Source: JBEINZ01 sp040377825
GTDB taxonomy: Bacteria; Pseudomonadota; Alphaproteobacteria; Rhizobiales; Ancalomicrobiaceae
NCBI GenBank assembly: GCA_040377825.1
Contig: JBEINZ010000138.1
Coordinates: 1 to 8,516, forward strand
Direction of reading: 5' to 3'
Length of the DNA: 8,516 nt
Shown: in pieces, positions 1 through 6,278 of the stretch
Layout of the letters: each line of letters opens with the position of its first letter
How positions within the stretch are numbered: the first letter of the stretch is position 1
Made by a program: the position numbers and the translations under genes
Notes under the pieces: generated by a model
Databases searched by the model: none
Told to the model about the DNA's origin: nothing
What the model saw: only the letters and a program-made list of their open reading frames with translations

Positions 1-37
1 ATCACGCTAGTTAAACATTAACGTTTGAGTGGATGTC

Positions 38-1549
38 ATGAAGGTCGATCCCAAATCCCAAGTCAGCGAGCGCATCGCGCAGGCATTCGCCGACGCGAGC
101 GAAAAGACTGGGGCGTCTTTTGATTATCTCCTCAAAACGGCACAGCGGGAGTCGAGCCTGCGTCCGGAGATGAAGGCAAAGGCGTCGACCGCGTCGGGGC
201 TTTATCAGTTCGTGGACCAAACATGGCTGTCCATGATGAAGACCGAGGGCCCATCGCTTGGTCTTTCTCACTACGCAAGCGCGATCACCAAGGAAAAATC
301 GGGTACTTACTCAGTTGTGGATCCTGCGCTTCGCAAAGAAATTTTGGATTTGCGCTCTGACCCGCTTGTCTCTTCGGTCATGGCTGGAAAATATGCGAAG
401 CAGAACGCGGTAGCTCTGGCTAAAGCAACCGGGCAGACCCCAACCGAGCAAGACCTCTATGTTGCTCACGTCCTTGGGGCTTCCGGTGGAGCGCGCCTCA
501 TCAATTTGGTCAAATCCAATCCGAACGCGAGCGCCATCGACGCATTTCCGCGTGCGTCGGCCGCGAATCCTCCGCTTTTTCGCAAACCTAACGGAACTGC
601 ACGCACGGCCGCGGAGCTCTATGCCGTTCTTGGAAAATCTCATGCGGCGCGTCCGATCCCGACTGATGTCGTAGCCGAGCGAATTGCGGCGGGCTTTCTC
701 ACCCTCAAGGGATTGAATGCAGACAAGACAAATCCCGCGGTCGCGGAGGCGCTGAAGTCCCGGGTTGCAATGGCAGGAGCCAATTTGCCCGATGCCAAGC
801 CGGAACCAAAGCCGCAGACGTTTGCCGCTTTACCGGCTGCCGCGATCGAGGGGGCGCCGCTGCCAACCGTGAGTGCAACGCAGACCCAGCCGGTCAAGGT
901 ATCGTCAGCCAACGCGTTGGCGATCCAAGCTCCCATGGTCGATCATGCGCATCAGGGGTGGCGCGCGAAAGCTGCGACTGACGCCTTTACGGCTCTCGTT
1001 CGTGACGATGCGCCGCAAGTTGCCGAACCAGCCACGGAACAGGTTGAGACCGCGAGCGACGGCGTGTTGATCGGGTCGCGCGTCGTTTTCGGTCCGGAGG
1101 CTCAACATTCGCCGAGTGCTCGGTTTGACCGTCAGTTGCCCGCTGCCTATCGCGCGACGAACGAACTCGCCGGTTTGCCGAGCCGGTTCAGTCCGTTGGG
1201 CGCAGACCCAGCCGGCGCTCTGCCGCCGGCTTCCGTTCAGGCCGTTGGTCAGCTCCAGCCTGACAACTCGACCCAGCGTCCGAGCCGATTTGCCACCAGT
1301 GAGCGGCGTATCGCGGCCATCGAGGCCGCGCCGATTGCCACTGGCGCCACGCCTTCGGCAGTCTCGGCGAGCATACCTGCCTCGACCAAGGCGCGTCCGC
1401 TCAACATAATGCCGCCGGTGAGCGACAACCCGAAGCGTGGCGACAACAAGTTGGCGGTGAATGCGCTCCCCGGCACCGAGGCGGCTCCAAAAGCTGCCGC
1501 AACCGGAGCTCCCTTGGATCTGACAGCCTTAATGCGTTGGGTCCGATAG
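38..1549 (+). CDS. Lytic-transglycosylase-like (SLT/lysozyme-fold) protein without signal peptide
   Basis: Likely a peptidoglycan-cleaving or peptidoglycan-binding protein of the SLT lysozyme-like superfamily, 503 residues. The N-terminal ~200 residues carry the fold: AQRESSL with E38 as candidate catalytic acid, then SGLYQF at 53-58 and a Trp at 63, the usual ES..../GL.QF pattern. A conserved stretch around AHVLGASGGARL and FPRAS-AN follows, typical of the alphaproteobacterial members I recall. Residues ~210-503 are Ala/Pro/Ser-rich, low-complexity and probably disordered. No signal peptide or membrane segment is visible, so its route to the periplasm is unclear. ATG at 38 is preferred over the in-frame GTG at 29 because GAG/GGA at 28-33 lies just before it and nothing SD-like precedes 29. 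The gene is followed 138 bases later by the DUF2336 gene on the same strand. The superfamily call is firm; the precise substrate and role are unknown. Confidence 0.8.
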   Translation: MKVDPKSQVSERIAQAFADASEKTGASFDYLLKTAQRESSLRPEMKAKASTASGLYQFVDQTWLSMMKTEGPSLGLSHYASAITKEKSGTYSVVDPALRKEILDLRSDPLVSSVMAGKYAKQNAVALAKATGQTPTEQDLYVAHVLGASGGARLINLVKSNPNASAIDAFPRASAANPPLFRKPNGTARTAAELYAVLGKSHAARPIPTDVVAERIAAGFLTLKGLNADKTNPAVAEALKSRVAMAGANLPDAKPEPKPQTFAALPAAAIEGAPLPTVSATQTQPVKVSSANALAIQAPMVDHAHQGWRAKAATDAFTALVRDDAPQVAEPATEQVETASDGVLIGSRVVFGPEAQHSPSARFDRQLPAAYRATNELAGLPSRFSPLGADPAGALPPASVQAVGQLQPDNSTQRPSRFATSERRIAAIEAAPIATGATPSAVSASIPASTKARPLNIMPPVSDNPKRGDNKLAVNALPGTEAAPKAAATGAPLDLTALMRWVR

Positions 1550-1687
1550 CGCCTTCGCGGCTTCCGATGCGGCCCGACGCGCCTGTCTCCTATCGTGTCG
1601 CCCGCGCTAAAGATTATGGTGAACCGATCGTTAATCCTTATCTGGGAGGCTTGTTCAAAAGAGGTTCAGCAGGTCCTGGAGTATGGG

Positions 1688-2884
1688 ATGGTTTTCGAAC
1701 AGTTCATTCGTTGGTTGTCGATCGCGGAATCAGCCCATAGGGTTGAGGCCGCGTTTTTGCTTTCAGTGGCATATCTTGACGAGGCCGTTCGTCCCGATGA
1801 GCGTGAAGGTATAGAAGCAGCAATGACCGTGCTGCTTGAGGACCCCGACCCGGAAGTCCGGGACGCGCTTGCGCAATCTCTTGCAATGCAGGCGCGCGCT
1901 CCACGGCATATCGTGTTGGGCTTGGCCAATGATCTTCCGAATATTGCGGCAACTGTCGTGGCGCGATCGCCCGTGCTGATCGATGCGGAACTTGTTGATA
2001 TCGTTGCGACCGCCGATGAGATCGTACAGGTCGCCGCGGCGTCGCGAGCCAGGGTTTCGTCAAGTCTATCGGCAGCGCTTGCGGAGGTTGGCGGCGTGCC
2101 TGCGTTGGTCGCTTTGATACGAAATCCGCAAGCGACGGTTCAGAGTTTCAGCTACCGGCGCATTGTCGAACGGCACGGCGATGACCCTGACTTGAGCGAA
2201 ATCATGCTCTCCCGGCAAGATTTGCCAATCGAAGTGCGCCACGATTTGCTTGATCGGCTTTCGACCGCTCTTCAGAACCTTGTCGTGAATCGGGCCCTGG
2301 TGCGTCAGGAGCGCGCGGAGGAGATGACGCGCGAAGCCCGCGACAAGGCGACCGTGGCGTTGGCGGCCTCGGCTTCGGCGAGTGAAGTTGGCGCTCTCGT
2401 CGAGCACCTGCGCCTATCCGGCCAGTTGACCACGACACTCTTGCTGCGCGCCGCCTGTCGAGGAAATATTCGTTTCTTGGAGGAGGCGCTCGCGAGGTTG
2501 TCGGGGACGCCAATAGCGCGGGTTTTTGCGCTTCTGTCCGAAGGACGCGAGGCGCCGTTTCGCGCGCTTTACAAAAAGGCAGGACTTCCTGGGCGTGCCT
2601 ATCCGGCTTTCGCAACGGCGATCGAGGTCAATCGCGAGGCGGTTTGGCCGAGCACCGGAAGCTTGGTCGACGAGAGCCGCTTTGCGCGGATGGTGATCGA
2701 TCGGGTGGTCCAGCGTTATCAGTCGGCCGAGACTGGTCCGCCGGACGATTTGTTGATGCTCTTGCGCCGATTTGCTGCCGAAGCCGCCCGCGACGCTGCG
2801 CGCAGCTTCGCTGTCCAGGCCGTCCGCGCGCCACTCCAGTTAGCTGGACCGCCGGACAGCGCGCCTCGGGATCGTGCGGCCTAA
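1688..2884 (+). CDS. DUF2336 domain-containing helical-repeat protein
   Basis: A 398-residue protein of unknown function assigned to the DUF2336 family from sequence pattern. It opens with MVFEQFIRWL, then the family-like segment VLLEDPDPEVRDALAQSLA and AP..IVLGLANDLPNIAATVVARSPVLIDAELVDIV, which looks like HEAT-type helical repeats. A charged helix (RQERAEEMTREARDKA) sits near the middle. No signal peptide or membrane helix is seen, so it is probably cytoplasmic. The open frame extends upstream to a GTG at 1595 and an ATG at 1616, but ATG 1688 is chosen: GGAG at 1678-1681 lies 6 bases before it and the N-terminus then matches the usual family start. It converges on the Hpt gene with 42 bases between the stops. 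The neighbouring Hpt protein suggests, but does not prove, a signalling connection. Family call fairly sure; function unknown. Confidence 0.8.
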   Translation: MVFEQFIRWLSIAESAHRVEAAFLLSVAYLDEAVRPDEREGIEAAMTVLLEDPDPEVRDALAQSLAMQARAPRHIVLGLANDLPNIAATVVARSPVLIDAELVDIVATADEIVQVAAASRARVSSSLSAALAEVGGVPALVALIRNPQATVQSFSYRRIVERHGDDPDLSEIMLSRQDLPIEVRHDLLDRLSTALQNLVVNRALVRQERAEEMTREARDKATVALAASASASEVGALVEHLRLSGQLTTTLLLRAACRGNIRFLEEALARLSGTPIARVFALLSEGREAPFRALYKKAGLPGRAYPAFATAIEVNREAVWPSTGSLVDESRFARMVIDRVVQRYQSAETGPPDDLLMLLRRFAAEAARDAARSFAVQAVRAPLQLAGPPDSAPRDRAA

Positions 2885-2926
2885 GTCTGTTTCAGAATAC
2901 CGGGGCGACGTGTTACGCGAATCCCC

Positions 2927-3478
2927 TCAGGCCGCGTTGTCGAGGTAGAATGTCGTAACGTCGTCGAGGCTGTCGACCAGCTTCCGCGCCAAGGCATTGG
3001 TTTCGGCGCGCGCATTTTCGTTCACGATGGCCCGGACGGCGAAGACATGTTGGCGGATGAGTTCGTGACGCATGTCATCGGCGGCGTAGTTTTCGTCAAC
3101 GAGTCGACACAGGCTTGCCGCAACGAGGCCCGCAAAGGGATATCCGAGTGTCGCTGCCTGACCCTTGATGTCATGGGCGCATCGGAAGAGATCCTCGCGT
3201 AACTCGGCTTCGTAGCCGCGGGCTTCGGCCGCATGCCAAGTTTCAACGAGCAAATCACTTTCCTCAACGATCCACTGTGCGAAACTACCCTCCAACATTT
3301 TAAGGGTCTCTTCGGCAACGGCCACCGGGTCGGATTGTCCTGACCGACGACGGCGCTCTCGAGCCTTATGTCGAAGGTCGACTCGGGGCGGGATCAGTTC
3401 CGCTCCTTCCATGTCGACCATCAAGTCGTCTTCAATCGGATCCAACTCGGCGGCGGGGGACTCGGCACGACGCGACAT
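2927..3478 (-). CDS. Hpt (histidine phosphotransfer) domain protein
   Basis: A 183-residue probable phosphorelay intermediate that would accept a phosphoryl group on a histidine from one response-regulator receiver and pass it to another. The Hpt signature is seen at FRCAHDIKGQAATLGYP, with H102 as phospho-acceptor and K105/G106 in the usual H-x-x-K-G spacing. The surrounding sequence from ~60 to 183 is all helix-forming, as expected for a four-helix Hpt bundle. Residues 1-55 form a charged extension (acidic 11-27, basic RERRRR at 40-45) that is not part of the domain. ATG 3478 is chosen over a TTG at 3484: AGAGG at 3487-3491 is 8 bases away from the ATG but too close to the TTG. It lies 106 bases downstream of the NAD kinase on the same strand. 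No histidine kinase or receiver gene is in the window, so partners are unknown. Confidence 0.85.
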   Translation of the reverse strand: MSRRAESPAAELDPIEDDLMVDMEGAELIPPRVDLRHKARERRRRSGQSDPVAVAEETLKMLEGSFAQWIVEESDLLVETWHAAEARGYEAELREDLFRCAHDIKGQAATLGYPFAGLVAASLCRLVDENYAADDMRHELIRQHVFAVRAIVNENARAETNALARKLVDSLDDVTTFYLDNAA

Positions 3479-3584
3479 ATACAAAACCTCTGACCAACCT
3501 AATGACCCATTGAGGTTGCATCATTCCAGTCGCCGCTTAATATTCAGTGTCGGACGGCACAATTCTTGTTCTCACAAATTGCAA

Positions 3585-4367
3585 TCAGTATTGAAATTGT
3601 TCCGCGAGGATCCTTTCTTCCCAGCTGTGTTCAGGATCGAACATAATCAAGCTTTCTGAAGCTTTGTCTTGAACAACCCCAACATGCACAACGTTTCGGA
3701 TCTCAGTATGGTCCGCCGCGGCGCCCATGGGTCGCTTAGCAATTTCTAGGACTTCGATCTCGATGTTTACTCGGTCTGGCACAAGCGCCCCGCGCCATCG
3801 GCGGGGTCGAAACGGCGAGATTGGGGTAACCGCAAGCAGCGGCGCGCCGAAGGGGATAATCGGTCCGTGCGCCGACAGATTATAGGCCGTTGAGCCCGAT
3901 GGGGTGGCGACGATAACACCGTCACAGGCGAGATCGGCGAGGCGTACAACCCCGTCGATGGTCAGCTTCAATCGACCGGCCTGATAGGTTTGGCGCCATA
4001 AGGAAACTTCGTTGAACGCCCGCGCTTCGTGCACGGTCCCGTCGGCATCCGTCGCCTTCATCAAAAGCGGGCGGACCGCGCTCACCACCGCGACCGAAAG
4101 CCTATCTAGTAAACCCTCGAAACGGAACTCGTTCATCAAAAAGCCGACGGTGCCCCGGTGCATCCCGTAGATCGGCTTACCTGTGTTTCTGAACCGATGC
4201 AGCGTCTGCAGCATGAACCCATCGCCGCCAAGGGCGACGATGACATCCGCATGCTCGGCTGGAGACGATCCGTAGACATGCGAAAGCCGTCGACGCGCGC
4301 CCTCTGCTTCTTCCGATGAAGAAGACACAAACGCGATATTGTCCAGCTTGGTTCGCTTTTCCAGCAT
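3585..4367 (-). CDS. nadK: NAD kinase
   Basis: Cytoplasmic ATP-dependent NAD kinase that phosphorylates NAD+ to NADP+, 260 residues, about the length usual in Hyphomicrobiales. Visible family motifs are VIVALGGDGFML with GGDG at 47-50 (D49 the catalytic Asp), GKPIYGMHRGTVGFLMN at 63-79, the NE pair at 119-120, and DGVIVATPSGSTAYNLSAHGPI from 149 (TPSGSTAY at 155-162). The C-terminal FDPEHSWEERILAEQF also fits the alphaproteobacterial group. At position 70 a His stands where I would expect Asn in the G-x-N-x-G motif. The start is ATG 4367, with GAGGG at 4374-4378 six bases upstream; the in-frame ATG at 4397 would add ten Arg/Pro-rich residues and lacks such a site. It lies between the diheme cytochrome gene and the Hpt gene, all on one strand, with gaps of ~110 and ~106 bases, so co-transcription is possible but not shown. 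Confidence 0.95.
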   Translation of the reverse strand: MLEKRTKLDNIAFVSSSSEEAEGARRRLSHVYGSSPAEHADVIVALGGDGFMLQTLHRFRNTGKPIYGMHRGTVGFLMNEFRFEGLLDRLSVAVVSAVRPLLMKATDADGTVHEARAFNEVSLWRQTYQAGRLKLTIDGVVRLADLACDGVIVATPSGSTAYNLSAHGPIIPFGAPLLAVTPISPFRPRRWRGALVPDRVNIEIEVLEIAKRPMGAAADHTEIRNVVHVGVVQDKASESLIMFDPEHSWEERILAEQFQY

Positions 4368-4477
4368 TCGCGGCCCTCGACGCCAGCGGGGTACCATGCG
4401 GCGCGGAGCACCACAAGTTCGGTGTCAGGCGCGGATCAGTTGCCGGGACTTGGGCACAAGGGATTGAGGGGATAGGC

Positions 4478-5380
4478 TTAAGGGATCCGGGGAATGGCCT
4501 TTAGGTAGGCGGCGATTGCGTCCCGGTCTTCGGCTGGCAGCCGCGAAAGATTATCCACCACCGAAGCCATCGTGCTTCCGGCGGACTTGCCCTCGGGCGT
4601 CAGGCCGAACTCAAGATAGAAGGCGATATCGCCCGCGGACCATTCACCGAGCGCGGCCGGGCTTGGGGTAAGATTGGGCACGCGACCTTCGCCTTCGAGA
4701 GCGGGCGCGCCCGCAAGCCAGCGCGACCTATCAGCCCCTCCGATGGCATTGCGCGGCGTGTGGCATTCACCGCAGTGACCAGCGCCCTCGGCCAAAGCTT
4801 GGCCCTTATTGACCTTCTGATCTGTCGAGTTCAACGCCGCGATCGGGCGGTGGTCGAGATAGAGCAGCTTCCAGAGCCCTAGGCCCTGGCGAATGTTGAA
4901 AGGAAATCCGACGTCGTGGGGGCGCGAGGCTTGCTTGACCGGCGGCAGTGTTTTGAGAAAGCCCGCGAGGTCGAGAATGTCTTCCGCGCGCATGCGGGCA
5001 TAGGAGGTATAGGGGAAGGCTGGGTAGTAGTGTTCGCCCGCAGGCGATACGCCTTGGCGCATCGCATTGACGAGATCGACCGGATTCCAGCGCCCAATGC
5101 CAGTCTCGGGATCCGGCGATATGTTTGTCGCGTGAAACGTTCCGAAGGCGGTCTGGAAGCTCTGCCCGCCGCCGAGGCGTAGCTTTTCGTCGCCGGTCGC
5201 GCCTTTGGCCGCATGGCAGGATGCGCATCCGCCGAGCCAAAAGATACGTTCGCCGTTATTCACGTCCGCGGCATGCGCGGGCAGGCTGGCGGCCGTGAGG
5301 GGCCGCGGCAGCGCCGCGACCCAAGCGACGCCGGCGCCAACGATCCCGACAACAAGGACACCAATGACGACGCGCCTCAT
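4478..5380 (-). CDS. Diheme cytochrome c, membrane-anchored or exported
   Basis: A 300-residue periplasmic electron carrier with two covalent heme c sites: CASCH at 52-56 and CGECH at 203-207. The N-terminus (MRRVVIGVLVVGIVGAGVAW) is a signal peptide or uncleaved membrane anchor with no obvious AxA cleavage site directly after the hydrophobic core. The first heme domain shows FGTFHATNISPDPETGIG and YPAFPYTSYARM, as in cytochrome subunits of alcohol and gluconate dehydrogenases; M130 is a candidate axial ligand. Those subunits usually carry three hemes, whereas this protein has two, and no dehydrogenase gene adjoins it. ATG 5380 is chosen over ATG 5431 because it puts the basic-hydrophobic signal at the very N-terminus; the SD is weak (GGTG 7 to 4 bases before). 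It lies 94 bases downstream of the class II cytochrome gene, so the two probably form a redox pair. The donor and acceptor are unknown. Confidence 0.88.
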   Translation of the reverse strand: MRRVVIGVLVVGIVGAGVAWVAALPRPLTAASLPAHAADVNNGERIFWLGGCASCHAAKGATGDEKLRLGGGQSFQTAFGTFHATNISPDPETGIGRWNPVDLVNAMRQGVSPAGEHYYPAFPYTSYARMRAEDILDLAGFLKTLPPVKQASRPHDVGFPFNIRQGLGLWKLLYLDHRPIAALNSTDQKVNKGQALAEGAGHCGECHTPRNAIGGADRSRWLAGAPALEGEGRVPNLTPSPAALGEWSAGDIAFYLEFGLTPEGKSAGSTMASVVDNLSRLPAEDRDAIAAYLKAIPRIP

Positions 5381-5474
5381 GCAATCACCAAGTTGTTTCA
5401 CGAGCAGGGGCTTTGGTCGGCGTACGCGCATCCGTGCCCGCAGAGCCTAAACCGACTGCACTACCGGCACTCCA

Positions 5475-5924
5475 TCAGCCCGGTCTTTTGTAGTTCTCGT
5501 GGCAGCTGCGGCAGGAGCCGTTGATGGCACCGAAGGCCGCTCTCAGTCCCGCCAAATCCTTGCCCGCGTTCGCGGCTTGAGCTGCCAACGTTTCCTCGAA
5601 TTTGGCGCTGGCCGCGACGAACCCAGCCTTATCTTGCCAAATCTTCGCAGCCGCTTCGGTCTTTTCACCGGTTTCACTGCCAACCGGGAACAAATCAGCG
5701 AAGCCCACTATGCTCGTCTTCATCGTCTTGATGGCTTCTTGAGCCTTCGCCGAATCGTATGGCACTTCGCCTTTAACCATACCTCCGAGAACCCGAAATT
5801 GAGCCGAGCCAATCGCGCTCATCTTTTCCTTTCGTTGCTTTATGACGCTGGCCTGGGCAAAGGCTCCAACGGTCATGACCGCAACAAGTATACCAGCGAC
5901 AAAAAGCTTGAACTGTGATTTCAT
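5475..5924 (-). CDS. Class II cytochrome c (cytochrome c'/c556 family)
   Basis: A 149-residue precursor of a periplasmic four-helix-bundle monoheme cytochrome. The signal peptide covers residues 1 to about 23 (MKSQFKLFVAGILVAVMTVGAFA, predicted cleavage after AFA), leaving ~126 mature residues, the normal size. Heme binds at the C-terminal CRSCH (138-142) followed by ENYKRPG, the class II arrangement. Other family features are IKQRKEKM near the mature N-terminus, VKGEVPYD, FPVGSETG and AAKIWQDKAGF. M35 stands four residues after R31, where true five-coordinate cytochromes c' have Leu or Phe, which favours a Met/His-ligated c556 type. The start ATG 5924 has a strong AGGGGG at 5930-5935, five bases upstream; the open frame continuing to 6161 is fortuitous. 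It is the first gene of the leftward cluster, divergent from soxB, with an Fnr/NnrR-like palindrome about 58 bases upstream. Confidence 0.88.
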   Translation of the reverse strand: MKSQFKLFVAGILVAVMTVGAFAQASVIKQRKEKMSAIGSAQFRVLGGMVKGEVPYDSAKAQEAIKTMKTSIVGFADLFPVGSETGEKTEAAAKIWQDKAGFVAASAKFEETLAAQAANAGKDLAGLRAAFGAINGSCRSCHENYKRPG

Positions 5925-5929
5925 TACTT

Positions 5930-5935
5930 CCCCCT
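5930..5935 (-). promoter_or_regulatory. Strong ribosome binding site of the class II cytochrome gene
   Basis: On the minus strand AGGGGG is followed by AAGTA and then ATG at 5924. This purine-rich site at five-base spacing fixes the start and rejects the much longer frame that runs back to 6161. Confidence 0.8.
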
Positions 5936-5974
5936 CGGGCGCTTCGGACGTGGATCTTCGGACAGAGGTTTTCG

Positions 5975-5988
5975 TTGCCCTGGGGCAA
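5975..5988 (-). promoter_or_regulatory. Candidate Crp/Fnr-family (FNR/NnrR-type) operator
   Basis: TTGCCCTGGGGCAA is a perfect 6+2+6 inverted repeat with the TTG-N8-CAA frame shared by FNR, FixK, DNR and NnrR sites. Its centre (5981.5) is about 58 bases upstream of the class II cytochrome ATG. Activation from -41.5 would place a transcription start near 5940 with a ~16-base leader. In Rhodobacter sphaeroides the cytochrome c' gene is reported to be under NnrR, which makes the location suggestive. The inner bases differ from the FNR consensus (TTGAT....ATCAA), no good -10 was recognised, and chance is not excluded. Confidence 0.4.
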
Positions 5989-6048
5989 TGGCTGATTAAT
6001 GACTGCGAACCGCGGTTAAGCGACTCAAACAATTGTGAGCCAACCCGA

Positions 6049-6065
6049 TTGAACAGACTGTTCAA
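6049..6065. repeat. 17-base perfect inverted repeat, candidate operator
   Basis: TTGAACA-GAC-TGTTCAA has seven-base arms and a three-base centre. It lies 125 bases upstream of the class II cytochrome start and 214 bases upstream of soxB, so it could serve either operon. Its GAAC-N5-GTTC core differs from the alphaproteobacterial LexA site (GTTC-N7-GTTC direct repeat). The regulator is unknown. Confidence 0.55.
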
Positions 6066-6072
6066 GTTGCGC

Positions 6073-6082
6073 GAACAGACTG
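6073..6082. repeat. Second copy of the GAACAGACTG half element
   Basis: GAACAGACTG at 6073-6082 repeats 6051-6060 exactly, start to start 22 bases apart, about two helical turns. The second copy is followed by ATTTTC rather than TTC, so it is a full half-site plus a degenerate partner. In-phase spacing suits cooperative binding of one regulator. Confidence 0.5.
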
Positions 6083-6154
6083 ATTTTCGTAACTGACGTC
6101 TCCTATAGGTGTCCGAGCGGCCCATTGGCACAAAACCACGCCGCCGTCGTGTTT

Positions 6155-6180
6155 GTCGCATTGCGACCAGCCGGGTCGCA
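6155..6180 (+). repeat. Overlapping, mutually exclusive stem-loops upstream of soxB
   Basis: GTCGC-ATT-GCGAC (6155-6167) and TGCGACC-AGCCG-GGTCGCA (6162-6180) are both perfect inverted repeats and share the GCGAC segment 6163-6167, so only one can form at a time in RNA. The downstream stem is longer (7 base pairs, 5-base loop). No T-run follows, so it is not a simple terminator. As DNA, the same bases present three GTCGC half-sites (direct, inverted, direct), two of them 20 bases apart, as an operator might. Confidence 0.45.
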
Positions 6181-6268
6181 TAAGCTAAAGACCTGGCGTC
6201 GCCGACATGCGGTCATCGCGACTTGAGAAGCCGGAAACGGTTCGTTATCCGTGCCCGGCGCGTCCCAT

Positions 6269-6272
6269 GGAG
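6269..6272 (+). promoter_or_regulatory. soxB: Ribosome binding site that decides the soxB GTG start
   Basis: GGAG sits six bases before GTG 6279. It overlaps the in-frame ATG at 6267, which itself has only CCCGGCGCGTCCC before it and no purine-rich site. The GTG start gives a 416-residue protein beginning (M)RFSVASLIKNAF, as is usual for SoxB. Confidence 0.7.
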
Positions 6273-6278
6273 ATAGCA

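Larger units (their letters stand above)
5925..6278. other. Divergent intergenic region rich in palindromes
   Basis: These 354 bases between the class II cytochrome start and the soxB start contain no gene I would support. The open frames crossing it are upstream extensions lacking family similarity. It holds at least five short symmetric elements: TTGCCCTGGGGCAA (5975-5988), AACCGCGGTT (6008-6017), ACAATTGT (6029-6036), a 17-base inverted repeat (6049-6065) and overlapping hairpins (6155-6180). It also has direct repeats CTTCGGAC (5942 and 5956), GAACAGACTG (6051 and 6073) and GTCGCAT (6155 and 6175). Promoters for both divergent operons must lie here, but I could not pick convincing -35/-10 pairs by eye. 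Confidence 0.7.

Noticed and set aside
11..21. A CtrA-type site, TTAA twice at the left edge before the transglycosylase-like gene.
   Set aside because: The CtrA spacing is TTAA-N7-TTAA; these copies are only three bases apart.
2885..2926. A bidirectional terminator in the 42-base gap between the convergent DUF2336 and Hpt genes.
   Set aside because: No stable inverted repeat or T-run was found there.
5381..5474. An internal terminator or promoter between the two cytochrome genes.
   Set aside because: Only a short GCGTACGC palindrome was seen, with no T-run and no convincing -35/-10 pair.
6049..6082. A LexA/SOS box read from the GAAC and GTTC elements.
   Set aside because: The alphaproteobacterial site is a GTTC-N7-GTTC direct repeat. 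Here the inverted pair is GAAC-N5-GTTC and the direct GAAC copies are 18 bases apart.
5925..6161. Upstream extension of the class II cytochrome frame.
   Set aside because: The extra residues are Arg/Ser-rich, would hide the signal peptide, and precede a start with a very strong ribosome binding site at 5930-5935.
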